From positions 1-48,778 of the forward strand of contig DYGY01000018.1 of the NCBI GenBank assembly GCA_020724425.1: DNA of 48,778 nt. The letters run 5' to 3'. This DNA is from Thermaerobacter marianensis (lineage in GTDB: Bacteria; Bacillota; Sulfobacillia; DVGY01). The notes under the pieces are model-generated. The model was not told the origin of the DNA, did not search any database, and was given only the letters and a program-made list of their open reading frames with translations. Shown here piece after piece: positions 15,960-25,498 of the stretch (the first letter of the stretch is position 1; every line of letters starts with the position of its first letter). The translations under genes and the position numbers were made by a program.

Positions 15960-16646
15960 TCACTCCCAGGGTTTAGATAAACCCTCCGTATAAAGCCCTG
16001 TTCTTCTAACCAGAGCTTTATCTACATCTAGACCTCCTTCCACAAAATTTTCAAAAGCTGTAAGCAATTCTTCAGGTCGCAAATTACCCTTGCTACCAGT
16101 ATTGACAATTGCATGCAAAATTAACATCCCCTGAGAAACATTTCCTTGCAATTCTCTAATCAGAGGACGAATATCTACTTCTTTAACAGGCTTCTTTGGT
16201 CTCTGTCTAGTAACAATAATCTCATCTTTCTCCAAAAAAGCAGAAATCGGTAACTCATCAAAACCATCTATGACTGGAATCAAGATTTCATATGAGGCAG
16301 AATCAATAATACTCATCAATGACGCAGCCTTTTCAGCTACCTCCCTAACCTCCATGATACTAATTCCTTCTGGTAATTTGCTATTTAACAACTCGGGTAA
16401 TATTTCAAGATCCGGTTCACCCTCAAACCAGATATCAACAAACTCACCAGTGCTAATCTGACCTAGAGGTAAAGGTGCTGCTAGAGCTACCTTGGGATGA
16501 GGATTAAAACCCTGTGAATATATCATAGGCAGTCCCGCCCTCTTACATGCCTGTATTAACACCTTGCTTAGATCAAGATGTGATATATATCTAGCAGGCC
16601 CCTCTTTACTAAACTCCGCTCGAACTCTCAGTGACTTTCCCTCCAA
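15960..16646 (-). CDS. TIGR03936/DUF2344 radical SAM-associated protein
   Basis: A 228-residue protein with the N-terminal block FSKEGPARYISHLDLSKVL and GFNPHPKVALAAPLPLG typical of DUF2344. In many bacteria this domain is fused to, or encoded beside, the B12-binding radical SAM protein found just upstream here. The reaction is unknown. It overlaps the radical SAM gene by 38 nt. The TTG at 16646 lacks a clear ribosome site; a CTG a few codons in (16634), after GGAGGG and giving LRVRAEF, is a possible true start. The gene ends 36 nt before the RNase G start, so the three genes look cotranscribed. Confidence 0.85.
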   Translation of the reverse strand: MEGKSLRVRAEFSKEGPARYISHLDLSKVLIQACKRAGLPMIYSQGFNPHPKVALAAPLPLGQISTGEFVDIWFEGEPDLEILPELLNSKLPEGISIMEVREVAEKAASLMSIIDSASYEILIPVIDGFDELPISAFLEKDEIIVTRQRPKKPVKEVDIRPLIRELQGNVSQGMLILHAIVNTGSKGNLRPEELLTAFENFVEGGLDVDKALVRRTGLYTEGLSKPWE

Positions 16647-18573
16647 TCTTGGGATTTTTCTTACGTCTAGACTCCAACTCTTCAGCGTCTTTCATTTTTA
16701 GATCAACTGTAACAGGGAAGTCATAGCACATACCACAAACAGCACACCGATCAAAACGGCAATCAGGAACAAGAGCTGCTTCCATTGCCTTTGCATAGTC
16801 TCTCTTAAGAAAACTCTTACGTATACCTGGATCTAGATGATCCCAAGGTAGAATCTCATCTAAATCTCTTCTCCTGTTTGCATGAAACTTTGGGTCAATA
16901 TCAGTTTCAGCAAAAGCTTGTTGCCAGATATCATAACGGAAATGCTCACTCCAACCATCAAACTTAGCTCCTAACTCCCAAGCTCTTAGAAGAACCTTTC
17001 CTAGCCGTCTATCACCCCGAGAAAAGACAGCTTCCATAAAACTAATTTCTGGGTCATTGTATAGAAAGCGAACGTTAGAAATGCCACGTAGTTCTTCTTT
17101 CAAAAACTGCTGACGTTCTGCCAATTCGGAGATACTAAACTGGGGTTCCCACTGGAAAGTAGTATGAGCCTTAGGAATAAAGGATGATGTACTGACAGTT
17201 ATCTTGAGAGGTCTTCTATGGACCCCCTGTTCTTTCATAACTCTACGGTAAATAGATATGGCATTACGTGCCATATCAGCAATTCCACGTAAATCTTCCT
17301 TTGTTTCTGTAGGTAAAGCAGTCATAAAATACAGTTTGAGCTGATCTCTACCTGACCTAAAAGCAGAAAGAAGAGCCTGTTCATAATCCTCTTCAGAAAC
17401 ACCCTTATTAATCACATCTCTTAGTCTTTGAGTACCTGCCTCAGGAGCTAAAGTCAACCCAGTAGTACGAACTCTTTGAGCTTCTTCTAACAACTGCATT
17501 GAAAAAGAATCTACCCTAAGAGAAGGGAAAGCTAAACTAATATATTCCTTTGCCAAATCCTCACTGAGTTCCCTAGAGACATCAGCCACACAACTGTAGT
17601 CACTACTAGATAGTGAAACCAAGCTTAGCTCATTAGAACCGGTATTCTTAATTAGCTCCCTAGCAATCTCTTTAACCTTTTTAGGTGACCTTTCTCGCAC
17701 TGGTCGATATACAGCACCTGCATGACAATATCGGCAACCTCTTGTACACCCTCGAAACAATTCTACCATGACTCGGTCGTGAACTATGTCGATTGATGGC
17801 ATAATAGGGCTAGTTGGAAAATCGACCTCATCTAAGTCTTGAATGACTCTTCTTTTTATTCTCTTAGGTAAAGACTCTTTCTTTGGCTTTACCTCTTTTA
17901 TCGTACCATCCTGATTGTACTCCACTGTATAGAGAGAAGGTACATAAACACCAGGAATCTCTGCAAACCTCTCTAACATAAAAGACCTATCAGTTATACC
18001 TTCTTTTTTCATCTCTAAGTATAGATCAAGGATCTCATGAATAACCTCTTCACCATCACCTAGAACCAGGAAATCCAAAAAGTCCGCTAGTGGTTCTGCA
18101 TTAAAAGCAACAGGTCCACCAGCAATGACAAAAGGATGTCCTAAATCTCTTTCACTTGATAACAAAGGAATCTCTGCAAGGTCAAGCATATTGAGGATAT
18201 TAGTGTAGGTTAACTCATACTGCAGGGTAATACCAAAGAAAGCGAAATCCTTTACAGCTCGCCATGACTCAAGCGTAAAAAGAGGGATATTAGCTGCACG
18301 CATTTCGGCTTCCATATCAGACCATGGTGCATAGACCCTCTCTAAAACAGCATCAGTCCTCTTGTTAACTTCATGATACAAAATCTGAGACCCCAGATGA
18401 GACATTCCAATATCGTATAAATCTGGAAAGGCAAAGGCTACATCTACCTTAGCTCGTGCCTTCTGTACACTATTCCATTCGCCACCCACATATCGACCAG
18501 GTTTTTGCACTTTAAGCAAGATATTCTCTATAAGTTCTTTATACTGTGTCTCTTTTTCCATCTCTATCAACAC
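16609..18573 (-). CDS. TIGR03960 family B12-binding-domain radical SAM protein
   Basis: The 654-residue protein has an N-terminal cobalamin-binding-like domain (about 40-200) and a radical SAM core with the cluster motif CTRGCRYCHAG (about 278-288). A C-terminal region ends in a CRFDRCAVCGMCYDF cysteine cluster that may hold a second iron-sulfur centre. Substrate and product are not known; the family always travels with DUF2344 and often with RNase E/G and L21, which hints at RNA or ribosomal protein modification. The GTG at 18573 has GGGAGA 6 nt upstream and is preferred over the ATG at 18561. Confidence 0.88.
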   Translation of the reverse strand: MLIEMEKETQYKELIENILLKVQKPGRYVGGEWNSVQKARAKVDVAFAFPDLYDIGMSHLGSQILYHEVNKRTDAVLERVYAPWSDMEAEMRAANIPLFTLESWRAVKDFAFFGITLQYELTYTNILNMLDLAEIPLLSSERDLGHPFVIAGGPVAFNAEPLADFLDFLVLGDGEEVIHEILDLYLEMKKEGITDRSFMLERFAEIPGVYVPSLYTVEYNQDGTIKEVKPKKESLPKRIKRRVIQDLDEVDFPTSPIMPSIDIVHDRVMVELFRGCTRGCRYCHAGAVYRPVRERSPKKVKEIARELIKNTGSNELSLVSLSSSDYSCVADVSRELSEDLAKEYISLAFPSLRVDSFSMQLLEEAQRVRTTGLTLAPEAGTQRLRDVINKGVSEEDYEQALLSAFRSGRDQLKLYFMTALPTETKEDLRGIADMARNAISIYRRVMKEQGVHRRPLKITVSTSSFIPKAHTTFQWEPQFSISELAERQQFLKEELRGISNVRFLYNDPEISFMEAVFSRGDRRLGKVLLRAWELGAKFDGWSEHFRYDIWQQAFAETDIDPKFHANRRRDLDEILPWDHLDPGIRKSFLKRDYAKAMEAALVPDCRFDRCAVCGMCYDFPVTVDLKMKDAEELESRRKKNPKIGGKVTESSSGV

Positions 18574-18615
18574 CTATATCTCCCTTTTTCTAAATTATAC
18601 CTTTATAGACCTTGG

Positions 18616-19497
18616 TTAGCAATGTTTCTCCACTAAGTCCCCCATTTCAGTATCACTATCCATATATAGTATTGCTTCAGCAACCCTACCTTCGGATAAT
18701 ATACCCAAAAGCTTTAAACTATCATCCACCACAAAGATTACATATATCTTGCCTGGAGTAAGCTGGTCAATTACCTCATATACAGGTGTTGCCTGATGGA
18801 CAACTAAAGCCTCTCCCTGCATTATACCCTCGTTTATCATTTGACTCTTCTTCTGCCATAAAGAAACGGGGAAAGATCCCTGTTTTTCATATACATCCTT
18901 TCTTGATGCAAACAGAAGAAGAATTCCTGCTATGATAAAATCAAGTTGGCCAGAATACCATATGAAACTTAACACACCAATAACTACAAGAAACAGTGCG
19001 GTCAGTCTTGAAACTAACTTTAGCCTAACCTCTACTTCCTTAGGACTGAGAATACGACTTAGATGTAACCGATACACCCTGCTACCATCTAAAGGCCAAG
19101 CAGGTAGAAGATTAAACAACGCTAAACCAAGATTAACCCTACTATAGATACCTATCCAGTATGGATTGGTAAATACATCAAGCTGCCATAGCAATAGTCC
19201 TCCAAAGAAAAGAAGCAGGTTATGCACTGGACCTGCCAGAGCTATAGCTGCCTCAATAAAGGCATCTTCTTCAATGTCTGCTAATCTGGCCACACCACCA
19301 AAAGGCCAAATCTCTAGCTTTTTAACCTCTACATCATAAGCTCTTGCCATCAATATATGTGCTAATTCATGGCTTATTAACAAAGCAAAAAGCAATACTC
19401 CTTCCCACCATAAACCAACAAGGGGATAGAGTATAAAGAAGATGAGGGTAAAATAGCTGATCTCTACAGGAATGCCTAAGATCTGCCTTTGCCACAT
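18616..19497 (-). CDS. spoIVFB: M50 site-2 protease, SpoIVFB-like
   Basis: A 293-residue membrane metalloprotease with the zinc motif HELAH at residues 43-47 in a membrane segment and the third ligand in NLLPAWPLDGSR (about 130-142). A C-terminal CBS-like region (about 228-290) matches SpoIVFB, which cleaves pro-sigma-K in the mother cell outer forespore membrane and whose CBS domain senses ATP. It is preceded by spoIVFA with a 9-nt gap. A general M50 rhomboid-like stress protease is the alternative, but synteny and the partner favour SpoIVFB. Confidence 0.9.
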   Translation of the reverse strand: MWQRQILGIPVEISYFTLIFFILYPLVGLWWEGVLLFALLISHELAHILMARAYDVEVKKLEIWPFGGVARLADIEEDAFIEAAIALAGPVHNLLLFFGGLLLWQLDVFTNPYWIGIYSRVNLGLALFNLLPAWPLDGSRVYRLHLSRILSPKEVEVRLKLVSRLTALFLVVIGVLSFIWYSGQLDFIIAGILLLFASRKDVYEKQGSFPVSLWQKKSQMINEGIMQGEALVVHQATPVYEVIDQLTPGKIYVIFVVDDSLKLLGILSEGRVAEAILYMDSDTEMGDLVEKHC

Positions 19498-19506
19498 GGG
19501 ATAACC

Positions 19507-20247
19507 CTAAACTAACCAGAATAGTTTTAACCCTATAGGAACAGGCAGCTTAGGTAAAGGATCAACAGCTCGACCATTACGTCTCAATTCAAAGAACAGA
19601 TGATCAGCAACAATTCCTATTGGACTGACAGCTATCCTAACCCCTTTTTCTACATTTAATTCAACAAGGTGATAATAAACAGAGGACCAACCATCGCCAT
19701 GGTATATCTCAAGAGCATATGTTCCATCATCCAACTGCCAGACATCAACAACCATCCCTTCAGCAGCAGGCCATACCTCACTGCCTGGCAAGGTACCCAA
19801 GAGTATACCGGTATAAAGCACATCATCAGTCCACCCAAACTCCTGTAATACACTACCAGCAACAGGCCAATCTAACATTGGTCCATCTTCCTCCACATTT
19901 CCTGACAGAACTGCCCAGAGTTTTTCTCCTTCCTCACCCTTAAACCAAAAAAGGCCATATTCCTGATCAAGACGATCAAGAATTTTGACCCAACCCTGTT
20001 GAATTCCTGTAGTAACATCATAATCCAAGGTAAGTAAGTATTTAGCTACATCCTGTGAGCTATCCCCTAGAGTGCCTGGTAAAACACTAGCAATTAAGAA
20101 GACAACAAGAATAATGACAGATAGTGCTATCTGTTTAACCCATTTAGCTACAGCCCAGGATCTCTGCAGCCTATCCCACCAGCCATAGTTAATAGATTTA
20201 ACCAATCGTCTTCTTAAGACACTATCTTGCTTTTCTCGATAACCCAT
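19507..20247 (-). CDS. spoIVFA: SpoIVFA-like regulator with degenerate M23 (LytM) domain
   Basis: The 246-residue protein has a basic N-terminus, one membrane segment (about 41-60) and a C-terminal LytM-like domain (about 120-240). The zinc ligands of active M23 enzymes are missing: the HxxxD region reads TGILLGTLPG and the HxH region reads DHLFFELR. This matches SpoIVFA, the non-enzymatic partner that anchors and restrains SpoIVFB and is cut by SpoIVB/CtpB to trigger sigma-K processing. It is the first gene of the spoIVFA-spoIVFB pair. No convincing sigma-E promoter was found in the 55 nt upstream. Confidence 0.85.
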   Translation of the reverse strand: MGYREKQDSVLRRRLVKSINYGWWDRLQRSWAVAKWVKQIALSVIILVVFLIASVLPGTLGDSSQDVAKYLLTLDYDVTTGIQQGWVKILDRLDQEYGLFWFKGEEGEKLWAVLSGNVEEDGPMLDWPVAGSVLQEFGWTDDVLYTGILLGTLPGSEVWPAAEGMVVDVWQLDDGTYALEIYHGDGWSSVYYHLVELNVEKGVRIAVSPIGIVADHLFFELRRNGRAVDPLPKLPVPIGLKLFWLV

Positions 20248-20302
20248 GCCAGTCCCCCCTTAGCATCTATACTGCTAAATATATATGGGACCAGCATCAA
20301 AA

Positions 20303-21442
20303 CTAGAAGAGAATCTTACGTCTTCGCATATGAACATTTAGCAAAATTCCAATAGCGATGGCATCACTCAAGAGAGCACTACCTCCATAGCTAATAAAAG
20401 GGAGTGGAATTCCGGTGACCGGTGCTAGACCAATTGTCATTGCCACATTCGTATATACATGGAAAGCCAGCATAGAAACGGCCCCGGCAGCTAACAAACT
20501 CCCAAACGGATCTTTTGCGTTAACTGAAATCCTGACACCTCTCCATAAAACAGAGAACAACAGCAACAGAATAATTGTTGAACCTACAAAGCCAAGTTCC
20601 TCACCAACAACAGAAAAGATAAAGTCCGTATGTTGCTCTGGTAAATAATTTAACTGATTTAAGGTACCATTAAACAATCCTCTACCCCATAATTCACCGG
20701 ACCCTATAGCAGTTTTAGATTGGATAATTTGATACCCGGAACCAAGAGGATCCATATCTTCAGGATTAATGAAGACTACCAGTCGCATTATCTGATAATC
20801 TTTTAATGGCAGCCATAATCCATGGTTGAAATGAGCCCACAAAGCAGCTACAGTAACTGCAAAGCCGCCACCATACATAATCCCTAAGTATCGTAGTGGT
20901 ACTCCTGCCATCAAGAACATCCCAAAAAGAATCCCAAGAAAAACCAAAGAGGTACCCAAATCAGGCTGTATCATTACAAGCGCCATCGGCACACCAACAT
21001 GAGCCAGAGGTATAATGAGATCATACCAGTTATTCATCTTGCCAGCTCTATCTTTAAGTACATTAGCTAGAGTAATAATAACAAAGATCTTGGCAAACTC
21101 TGAAGGCTGAATCTGAAAAGGTCCAATAACCAACCAACGTTGGGCTCCACCGGTTTCAGATCCCATAGTTAGAACTAATACTAACAATGTCAGATTAATA
21201 ACATAAATCAGTTTGGACAATCGGGGCAGATGATTATAATCTATAGCCATAACTACTAGCATAGTGACGATACTTACAACAACCCACTGAGCTTGCCTCT
21301 TCACATAACCCATACTCTCTGGATTATCAGGATTAGCCTGGGTTGCACTGGCAATCATAACAAGCCCTATACCCATAAGGGCTATGACATTGATAATAAG
21401 TATCCAATCTATATTTCTAAAAAGCTTCTTCTCTATACGCAA
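20303..21442 (-). CDS. rodA: RodA peptidoglycan glycosyltransferase (SEDS family)
   Basis: A 379-residue SEDS protein with about ten membrane segments. Signatures include RWLVIGPFQIQPSEFAKI (about 101-118), VMIQPDLGTSLVF (about 156-168), the EQHTDFIFSVVGEELGFVG loop (about 270-288) and the C-terminal PFISYGGSAL. It polymerises lipid II for sidewall growth together with PBP2 (mrdA), encoded three genes upstream. The TTG start at 21442 has a GGGGTG site 6 nt before it. FtsW or SpoVE are alternatives by fold, but the cluster with mreBCD and mrdA favours RodA. Confidence 0.93.
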   Translation of the reverse strand: MRIEKKLFRNIDWILIINVIALMGIGLVMIASATQANPDNPESMGYVKRQAQWVVVSIVTMLVVMAIDYNHLPRLSKLIYVINLTLLVLVLTMGSETGGAQRWLVIGPFQIQPSEFAKIFVIITLANVLKDRAGKMNNWYDLIIPLAHVGVPMALVMIQPDLGTSLVFLGILFGMFLMAGVPLRYLGIMYGGGFAVTVAALWAHFNHGLWLPLKDYQIMRLVVFINPEDMDPLGSGYQIIQSKTAIGSGELWGRGLFNGTLNQLNYLPEQHTDFIFSVVGEELGFVGSTIILLLLFSVLWRGVRISVNAKDPFGSLLAAGAVSMLAFHVYTNVAMTIGLAPVTGIPLPFISYGGSALLSDAIAIGILLNVHMRRRKILF

Positions 21443-21462
21443 CTAATTCACCCCGATAGTGA

Positions 21463-22251
21463 CTAAGAAAAAAGTCTTTTCAACTTACCCAAAAACTTCT
21501 CATTTTGATAAAGATCCATTAAAGGTACCTGTTCACCTAGTAGACGTCGGGCAATGTTTTTGTAGGCAGTACCAGCAACATTCCCATTACTACTCACAAC
21601 AGGTTCACCCTTGTTGTTACCCGCTACTACAGCTTCATCATCAGGAACAATACCTAAAAGATCAATGGCTAAATGTTCAAGAATATCATCTATGTCCAGC
21701 ATATCGCCCCTTTTGACCATATTAGGACGAATTCGATTAACAATTAATGCTGGATTATCAAGCCCTTGAGCCTCTAGTAAGCCAATGATGCGATCAGCAT
21801 CCCTTACGGCGGTAATCTCAGGAGTTGTAACAATAATTGCCTGATCTGCACCGGCAATAGCATTCTTAAACCCCTGTTCAATACCTGCAGGTGAATCAAT
21901 CAAGACATAATCGAATTCTTCACGTAACTCATTGGTTAGCTCAACCATCTCCTGTGGACTTAAAGAAGACTTATCTTTGGTTTGTGCGGCAGGCAAAAGA
22001 TACAAAGATTCATAACGTCGATCCTTTATTAAACCCTGCCTAAGACGACAATACCCTTCAATAACATCAATTATGTCATAGACAATTCTGTTCTCTAATC
22101 CTAAGGCCACATCCAGATTTCGCAAACCAATATCTGCATCAAGCAGTACCACTTGCTTATTCATCATGGCTAACGCCATACCTATATTAGCAGTTGTAGT
22201 AGTTTTACCTACTCCACCTTTGCCTGAAGTAACGACGATTACCTCACCCAA
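21463..22251 (-). CDS. minD: Septum site-determining ATPase MinD
   Basis: A 262-residue deviant Walker ATPase with GKGGVGKTT at residues 10-18, the switch DADIGLRNLD (about 39-48) and DSPAG (about 118-122). The C-terminal amphipathic helix ending YQNEKFLGKLKRLFS is the membrane-targeting sequence. It recruits MinC to keep FtsZ rings away from poles. The TTG at 22251 follows AAGGAGGGG. It is downstream of minC with a 21-nt gap. minE or divIVA are not in the window. Confidence 0.95.
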   Translation of the reverse strand: MGEVIVVTSGKGGVGKTTTTANIGMALAMMNKQVVLLDADIGLRNLDVALGLENRIVYDIIDVIEGYCRLRQGLIKDRRYESLYLLPAAQTKDKSSLSPQEMVELTNELREEFDYVLIDSPAGIEQGFKNAIAGADQAIIVTTPEITAVRDADRIIGLLEAQGLDNPALIVNRIRPNMVKRGDMLDIDDILEHLAIDLLGIVPDDEAVVAGNNKGEPVVSSNGNVAGTAYKNIARRLLGEQVPLMDLYQNEKFLGKLKRLFS

Positions 22252-22272
22252 GATGACCCCTCCTTAATTATC

Positions 22273-22962
22273 CTACCTGTTACGTAAAAATCCATAATAA
22301 TGCTCTACAACAATCATCTCTTCCTTCACATACGCAATCTCAGAAATTCCTTCTAGTTTCTGATCTTTCTTCTCATCAGGGGCCCGAGTAATATACTGTG
22401 CAATTCTTAGTTGAATTGGTCTTAGACCACCAGCAGCTACAATAGCTCGATCATTGCCAGTAGCACCAGCGTGCACAACCCCCTTAAGCACACCAAAAAC
22501 CACTACATCACCACTAGCAACAATCTCAGCTCCAGGGTTAACATCCCCAATTACAACCACATTCCCATCAAAATTAACTTTTTGACCAGAACGTAGAGTT
22601 TTCTTGACCCAGTAAGTACGGTCTGAAGACCTATTCTGATTAACTCTAGCAAAAGATCGTAACACTGGACCGGACTTTGTCTCCTCTTTCATAGGACCTT
22701 GGACAATTTGAACTAGATTCATGTTGTTTTCACTCATTAACTCTTCAAGACTCTGCAGTTCCTGACTATCAAGCAATCTCTTACCCAGATCAATAGTCAC
22801 ATCCGAACCTGCAAAAAAACCCTTAGTCATACGTAAACGTTCTTTCAGATTCTCCATCATAATAGAAAAATTACTAGTTTCACTGACAACTATTAGGACA
22901 CCTTCTCTAGTGCCTTTAAAATGTATGTCGGGAACCCCTGCTGTCTGTTTTAGTTCAGACAT
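22273..22962 (-). CDS. minC: Septum site-determining protein MinC
   Basis: The 229-residue FtsZ inhibitor has an N-terminal domain (about 1-100) and a C-terminal beta-helical domain with VNFDGNVVVIGDVNPGAEIVASGDVVVFG in short repeats and RAIVAAGGLRPIQLRIA, which binds MinD. The ATG at 22962 has GGGGGAAGGA upstream; a longer reading into the mrdA 3' end (23049) was rejected. It lies between mrdA and minD, as usual in clostridial mre-min clusters. Confidence 0.93.
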   Translation of the reverse strand: MSELKQTAGVPDIHFKGTREGVLIVVSETSNFSIMMENLKERLRMTKGFFAGSDVTIDLGKRLLDSQELQSLEELMSENNMNLVQIVQGPMKEETKSGPVLRSFARVNQNRSSDRTYWVKKTLRSGQKVNFDGNVVVIGDVNPGAEIVASGDVVVFGVLKGVVHAGATGNDRAIVAAGGLRPIQLRIAQYITRAPDEKKDQKLEGISEIAYVKEEMIVVEHYYGFLRNR

Positions 22963-23032
22963 GGTTTCCTTCCCCCTAACCCATATAAAACTATTGCAGT
23001 AGCGATTCGCCACCACCAACCTATCTCCTGCC

Positions 23033-24982
23033 CTATTCTTCTCCCTCAACAGGGTTTAAATATCTGTCTAGTAAATCTTTGTTGGTATTAAAATACTCAC
23101 TCATAACTGCCCAGGCAACAGGTGCAGCAGCTCCAGCTCCACTACCCCCATTCTCAACAAATACAGCTATCGCTATTTCGGGATTATCATACGGAGCATA
23201 GGCAACAAACCAGCCATGATTATATCTAGAATCCCTATATACTGTAGTTCGCCATGTTTCAGCAGTACCTGTTTTTCCTGCTACCTGAATTAGTTCATCG
23301 CCACCATCACGATAAATGGTTCTTTCTCCTCCAAATACAAAAGATGCTGTTCCTGCCCATGGTCCATAAGGCTGATTGTTTACTGTAGTAACTGAAAGCA
23401 TACCTTCCCTGACAACCTCTAGATGGTCAGGATCAAAATCAATCTGATCCATTATCTCAGGTTCTGTACTTTCCAGTAAATTATCATCAGCATCCCTTAT
23501 TTCTTGGACAAGATAAGGCTTGTAGCGAATACCCCCATTGGCTATCATGGCAGTATAGTTTGCCATCTGTAAGGGTGTAAAAGCATTGAAAGATTGACCA
23601 ATAGCAGCACTTAAGGTTTCACCACTCTGCCATGGTTCCTCTGGCATAATCCTAGCTTTAGATATTGGTCCAGCAACTGTACCAATTCTTTCTCCAGTTA
23701 AATCCGTTAATCCTGACGGCTTACCCAAACCAAAACGATATGCCCAGTCCTCAATAGCTTCAATACCTGCTCTTAGACCCATAACATAGTAATAGACGCT
23801 AGAAGATCTCCCCAGGGCTTTCTTCATATCTGTGGTTCCGTGAACAGCCCAGTCTCCATAAGTCTGACCATAATAGGTAAAAGAACCCGAACTATTCACT
23901 GTTTCTCTAGGTGAAACCCCTGCTTCAAGAGCTGCAAAAGATGTAACCATTTTGAAAGTAGATCCTGGAGCATAGGTCCCCTGAATGGCCTTGTTCAAAA
24001 GCGGAGTAGTCTCCTGGTTTCGTTCCAAACTCTGATAATATTCAATCCATTCTTTTTGCTGTGGAGAATCTTTAAGAACATATGGAGCTATAGCAAACTG
24101 ATTGGGATCAAAATCTGGATAACTGGCCATAGCCAGTATAGCGCCGGTATTAGGATCTAAAGCCACAACAGCTCCAGTTTGAGCAAACTCAAATGTCTTC
24201 TGCATTGGGAAACCCCAGAAAGACTCCCCCTTTTGATGTTGCAAGATAGTACGTTCAAGAGCTTTCTCAGCAGTTTCCTGTAAAGCAGCATCAATAGTTA
24301 GAACAAGATTATTACCCGGAACTGGATCAACTTGACCATAAATCTTAGTCGGTCGACCTTTAACATCAACCTCAACCAACCGTTCACCATTTATACCTTC
24401 AAGTCCTAGTTGTTCATTCCCCTGATCATCAATCCAGCGATCATTATATGTGTTTTCTAATCCGGCCCGGCTACCTGATAATACATACCCCAGAACATGA
24501 GAAGCTAAAGACCCATTAGGATACTCACGTACAGGTATGGGTTCGACAATCACACCTGGTAACTCAGGACCTCTCTCCTTTAACCGAGTATGCTCTTCAG
24601 CTGAAACATCCACCTTCAAAGTTACAGGAGTAAAGGGATTAGCTGTTAGTCTTCTTCTGGCATCATCAATAACAGAAATCTCAATATCAAGAATCTCAGC
24701 TAATAACTCCTTGCTGTTATCACTCATAGGCTCCTTAGTCCAGACTAATGAAGCTACATAAGTGGGTCTGTTGGTAGCTAAAACGACCCCATTAGCATCA
24801 GTAATCTTCCCTCTTGGAGCCGGCACAGTTAGCTTGCGAATCTTCTGAGTTTCTGCTTTAACCAGAGCTTCTTCACCATGAAGCACCTGTAAATATGCTA
24901 ATCTCCCCACCAAAACCAAAAAAGCAAAGGTAAGGATAAAAACAAAAACTAACCCTCTTTTCTCAATCTGCTCCTTTGACAA
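23033..24982 (-). CDS. mrdA: Penicillin-binding protein 2 (class B transpeptidase)
   Basis: The 649-residue protein has an N-terminal membrane anchor (about 10-30), a dimerisation/pedestal domain with RGKITDANG, and a transpeptidase domain. Its motifs are STFK (about 341-344, nucleophile Ser) and KTGT (about 570). The second motif, SxN in relatives, reads SSS within GRSSSVYYY (about 392-398), so the usual Asn is replaced by Ser. It cross-links strands made by RodA during elongation. The TTG start at 24982 follows AGGAGGA. The gene sits directly after mreD, completing the elongasome cluster. An N-to-S change may alter acylation or beta-lactam affinity. Confidence 0.93.
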   Translation of the reverse strand: MSKEQIEKRGLVFVFILTFAFLVLVGRLAYLQVLHGEEALVKAETQKIRKLTVPAPRGKITDANGVVLATNRPTYVASLVWTKEPMSDNSKELLAEILDIEISVIDDARRRLTANPFTPVTLKVDVSAEEHTRLKERGPELPGVIVEPIPVREYPNGSLASHVLGYVLSGSRAGLENTYNDRWIDDQGNEQLGLEGINGERLVEVDVKGRPTKIYGQVDPVPGNNLVLTIDAALQETAEKALERTILQHQKGESFWGFPMQKTFEFAQTGAVVALDPNTGAILAMASYPDFDPNQFAIAPYVLKDSPQQKEWIEYYQSLERNQETTPLLNKAIQGTYAPGSTFKMVTSFAALEAGVSPRETVNSSGSFTYYGQTYGDWAVHGTTDMKKALGRSSSVYYYVMGLRAGIEAIEDWAYRFGLGKPSGLTDLTGERIGTVAGPISKARIMPEEPWQSGETLSAAIGQSFNAFTPLQMANYTAMIANGGIRYKPYLVQEIRDADDNLLESTEPEIMDQIDFDPDHLEVVREGMLSVTTVNNQPYGPWAGTASFVFGGERTIYRDGGDELIQVAGKTGTAETWRTTVYRDSRYNHGWFVAYAPYDNPEIAIAVFVENGGSGAGAAAPVAWAVMSEYFNTNKDLLDRYLNPVEGEE

Positions 24983-24984
24983 CG

Positions 24985-25488
24985 CTAATCCTCCTTGACT
25001 AGAAGGTTTTCATTTACCTTTTTATATCGAATATAATATAACACAGGAGTTAGAAGAGTATTGTAGACAGCTGTCGGTAAAATAATATTAAATAACGAGG
25101 CGACAAAACCATACGCTTCTCCACTAGGATGAAAAATACGCAAGATTGCCCAGACTACAAGTTCATGTACTATCGTAGCTGTCCAAACTGCTAACAAAGG
25201 AATATATATGCTCTCACGAAAGAACTTCATTGTTAGCAAACCTGCAAAATAACCACTTATAGCCTTAGCCAACGCAAACATACCTAGAAAACGCCCAGAA
25301 ATAATTCCTTGCATAAAACCTGCAAGCAAACCAACCTGTGCACCCCTAACAGTACCCCTATATAGACCCTCTAAAACAACAAAAATAAGGAGCAAATCAG
25401 GTTTGACTCCAAAGAGTTTAAGAGAAGAAAATAAACCAATCTGTAAAATCAGAAGAAAGACAATCCATAAAAGATTACCCCAGAGCAT
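24985..25488 (-). CDS. mreD: Rod shape-determining protein MreD
   Basis: A 167-residue membrane protein with about five segments, beginning MLWGNLLWIVFLLILQIG and containing KPDLLLIFVVLEGLYRG, the typical MreD region. It links MreC to RodA/PBP2 in the elongation complex. The ATG at 25488 has AGAGGTG upstream. It follows mreC with a 10-nt gap and ends 2 nt before the mrdA start, so coupled translation is likely. Confidence 0.92.
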   Translation of the reverse strand: MLWGNLLWIVFLLILQIGLFSSLKLFGVKPDLLLIFVVLEGLYRGTVRGAQVGLLAGFMQGIISGRFLGMFALAKAISGYFAGLLTMKFFRESIYIPLLAVWTATIVHELVVWAILRIFHPSGEAYGFVASLFNIILPTAVYNTLLTPVLYYIRYKKVNENLLVKED

Positions 25489-25498
25489 CCCATCACCT

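Noticed and set aside
20248-20302. Sigma-E promoter of spoIVFA
   Set aside because: No pair of -35/-10 sequences fitting the sigma-E consensus could be placed with confidence.
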